Source of the DNA: Acidocella facilis ATCC 35904
GTDB taxonomy: Bacteria > Pseudomonadota > Alphaproteobacteria > Acetobacterales > Acetobacteraceae
Reading direction: 5' to 3'
Length of the DNA stretch: 64,000 bases
Assembly: GCF_000687875.1 (NCBI RefSeq)
Contig: NZ_JHYG01000008.1
Coordinates: 62,001-126,000, forward strand
Shown: positions 60,689 to 64,000 of the stretch, in pieces
Numbering within the stretch: position 1 is the stretch's first letter
Layout of the letters: each line of letters opens with the position of its first letter
Position numbers and translations under genes: made by a program
Notes under the pieces: generated by a model
What the model saw: only the letters and a program-made list of their open reading frames with translations
Database searches by the model: none
Told to the model about the DNA's origin: nothing

Positions 60689-62877
60689 TCAGGCCGGCAT
60701 GGCCGCCAGCAGCTTGTCCAGCGTCACCGGATAGTCGCGCACCCGAACCCCGGTGGCATTATACACAGCATTGGCCACCGCCGCCGCCGCGCCGCACAGC
60801 CCCAGCTCGCCCACCCCCTTGGCCTTCATCGGCGAGGAGAGCGGGTCCGGCTCGTCCAGGAATACCACCTCCTGATGCGGAATATCCGCATGCACCGGCA
60901 CCTCGTACCCGGCGAGATCGTGATTGGCGAAATAGCCGCGCTGATGGTCGACCGCCAACTCCTCCATTAGCGCCGCGCCAACCCCCATCGTCATCGCGCC
61001 GATCACCTGGCTGCGGGCGGATTTGGGGTTGAGGATGCGCCCGGCATCGCAGACCGCCAGCATCCGCCGCACCCGGATTTCCGCCGTCGCCGCATCCACC
61101 GACACCTCGGCGAAATGCGCGGCGAAGGTGGATTGCTGATAGCGTTCCGCCAGATCGCCATATTCGATGCCATCCTCGGCCACCAGCTCGCCCTGGCGGG
61201 CGGCCTGCGCCAAGGCGGTGCGGTTGCCGCCGGACTGCACCCGGCCATCGGCGAATACCGCATCGGCCTCATTGAGCCCCAGCCGCGCGACGATCAGCTG
61301 GCGCAGCCCGACACAGGCGGCATAGACGCCGGCGGTGGCATTGTTCGCCCCCCATTGCCCGCCCGAGCCGGCGGAGACGGGGGAGTCGGAATCCCCCAGC
61401 CGCACCTCCACCTGCGCCATCGGCAACCCCAGCATCTCGGCGGCGGTCTGGGCGATGATGGTGTAGCTGCCGGTGCCAATATCGGTCATGTCGGTCTCGA
61501 CGATCAGCCGGCAATCGCGGGTCAGCCGCACCCGGGCGGCGGATTTGGTCAGCAGATTATTGCGGATGCCGGCGGCGACACCGAGCCCAATGAAAGCGCC
61601 GCCCTCCCGGCGCTGGCCGGGCTTGGCCTGGCGTTGCGCCCAGCCGAAACGCTGCGCGCCGCGTTTCAGACATTCCACCAGATGGCGTTGCGAAAACGGC
61701 CGCCCAGGGTTTTCCGGATCCACCCGGGTGTCGTTGAGGATCCGGAACTGCACCGGGTCCATGCCCAGCCGCTCCGCCATCTCATCCATCGCCACTTCCA
61801 GCGCCATCAGCCCGGAGGCCTCGCCGGGGGCACGCATGGCATTGCCCTCGGGCAGATCCAGCCGCGCCAGCCGGGTGCGGGTGAGCCGCCCCGGGGCGGC
61901 GTAGAGCAGCCGGGTCTGATGCACGGCGGTCTCGGTGGCGCCGCCCGGCAGATTGCCGGACCAGCTTTCATGCGCGATCGCCAGCAGCCTGCCATCCGGC
62001 GCGGCGCCCAGGCGGATGCGCTGGCGCGTCGCCGGGCGGTGGGTGGTGTTGTTGAAGATCATCGGGCGGGTCAGCGCCACCTTCACCGGCCGGCCGACCT
62101 CCCGCGCCGCCAGCGCCGCCAGGATGCAATCCGCGCGCAGGAATAATTTGCCGCCGAAGCCGCCGCCGACATAAGGCGAATCCAGCCGCACCTTCTCCGG
62201 CGGCAGCCCCAGCGTTTCCGCCACATCCGCCTTGCCCCAGGCGATCATCTGGTTCGAGGTCCAGATCGTCACCGCGCCATCCTTCCAGGCGGCGATGCTG
62301 GCATGCGGCTCCATCATCGCGTGCGACTGGTCGGGGGTGGTGTAGGTCTCATCCAGCGTCACCGGGGCCTGCGCATAGTCACGCGCGAAATCGCCGAATC
62401 CGCTGTCGGGATCACCGGATTCGGGTTTCACGGCGCGCTCCTGCGCCGCCGCCAGATCGAACTGGCCCGGCTGCGCCTCATAATCCGGACGGATCAGCAG
62501 CGCCGCCGCGCGCGCCATCTCGAAACTCTCCGCCACCACGATGGCGATGGCCTGGTCGTAATGCTCGATCTCCGGGCCGCCGAGCAGCCGCGCGGTATTG
62601 CGCTTGCCCTTGCCGAGCTTGCCGGCATTGGCGGCGGTGACGATGCCCAGCACGCCGGGGGCGGCGCGCGCGGCGTCCAGATCCATCGCCTTGATGCGGC
62701 CCTTGGCGATGCCGGCGCCGATGATATAGCCATAGGCCTGATCGGGCACGACCTCATGACGCTCATAGGCGTAAGGCGCGCTGCCGGTGACTTTCAGCTG
62801 GCCCTCGATGCGGTCCAGCGGCTGGCCGATGAAACGCTGCCGGTCGATCGGGTTGGTTGTGGCGGGGGCGTCGAATT

Positions 62878-62881
<4 letters not shown>
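60689..62881 (-). CDS. paoC: Aldehyde oxidoreductase, molybdenum-cofactor subunit
   Basis: 730 residues. It follows E. coli PaoC block by block: [113 protein letters not shown], and [20 protein letters not shown] with the catalytic Glu. It oxidises aldehydes to acids using a molybdopterin cofactor. Convergent with the ArsR gene. The start ATG overlaps the paoB stop. Confidence 0.96.
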
Positions 62882-63848
<967 letters not shown>

Positions 63849-63852
<4 letters not shown>

Positions 63853-64000
63853 GCCGGCTCTCCGGCGATCTCGCGCATCGCCTCCATGATGTTGGAATAG
63901 GCGCCGCAGCGGCAGATATTGCCGCTCATCCGCTCGCGCAGCTCAGCTTCGGACAGGGTCGGCGCCTCTGTCAGGCTGGGGCTGACATGGCTGGGAATGC
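63849..64000 (-). CDS. paoA: Aldehyde oxidoreductase, [2Fe-2S] subunit, C-terminal part
   Basis: The last 49 codons are present before the window edge: [40 protein letters not shown] and [20 protein letters not shown] is the second iron-sulfur cluster motif of the XdhC/PaoA family. The N-terminal part, which carries a Tat signal in E. coli PaoA, lies outside the window, so cell location cannot be decided. First gene of the paoABC operon. Confidence 0.93.

Overview
The window reads as chromosomal DNA of a GC-rich alphaproteobacterium, most likely Acetobacteraceae (Acidocella/Acidiphilium-like). The reasons are the gene style, an ABC-transported polyol operon of the Rhodobacter smo/mtlK type, a PaoABC aldehyde oxidoreductase closely resembling the E. 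coli set, and AT-rich intergenic repeats in a GC-rich background. The genus assignment is inference.

Layout. 1-4220: the start of a response regulator, ribA, a YkuD-like protein, a DUF805 protein and lepA. 4286-4376: tRNA-Ser(GGA). 4359-16851: a 12.5-kb integrated element bounded by a 19-bp direct repeat (ATCCCTGTCTGTCCGCCAC) that duplicates the tRNA 3' end. It carries a P4-type integrase, an excisionase-like protein, two replication-type winged-helix proteins, an HNH nuclease, an HK97-type prohead protease, a small membrane protein, a full-size tape measure protein and about ten unknown genes. I see no terminase, portal, major capsid or lysis gene. 16981-29579: a Cys/His-dyad protein that may be a deamidase, a glycosyltransferase, a CDF exporter, a MocR regulator and its divergent flavin protein, SDR/LysR, MFS with a two-component system whose kinase carries an in-frame 30-bp tandem repeat, a diguanylate cyclase, and an orphan BPSL0067/STY0301 effector-immunity-like pair. 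29728-44571: an aldo/keto reductase, MYG1, a flavin monooxygenase, a ModE-like HTH protein, a soluble double-PAS chemoreceptor, a large GAF-PAS-GGDEF-EAL protein, a HAD phosphatase, a polyol dehydrogenase and a DUF1800/DUF1501 pair. 44715-53931: an eight-gene polyol operon (binding protein, two permeases, ATPase, polyol dehydrogenase, xylulokinase, ROK repressor, fructokinase), with a palindrome over the -10 of a candidate promoter at 54012-54063. 54076-60583: Sir2, then a sulfide/persulfide detoxification divergon (TauE, DUF442-SQR fusion, two YeeE halves and a persulfide dioxygenase-like MBL, against a peroxiredoxin and a BigR-like ArsR regulator). 60689-64000: paoC, paoB and the 3' end of paoA.

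Two structured repeat families occupy the gaps between convergent genes. Family A folds as a cloverleaf of three hairpins inside an outer stem. Family B has a core inverted repeat plus a terminal hairpin. Every convergent host gap longer than 100 bp in the window contains one, and I saw none elsewhere. Stems are kept while their bases change between copies. This, together with the compact tape-measure-carrying element, is the most interesting material here.
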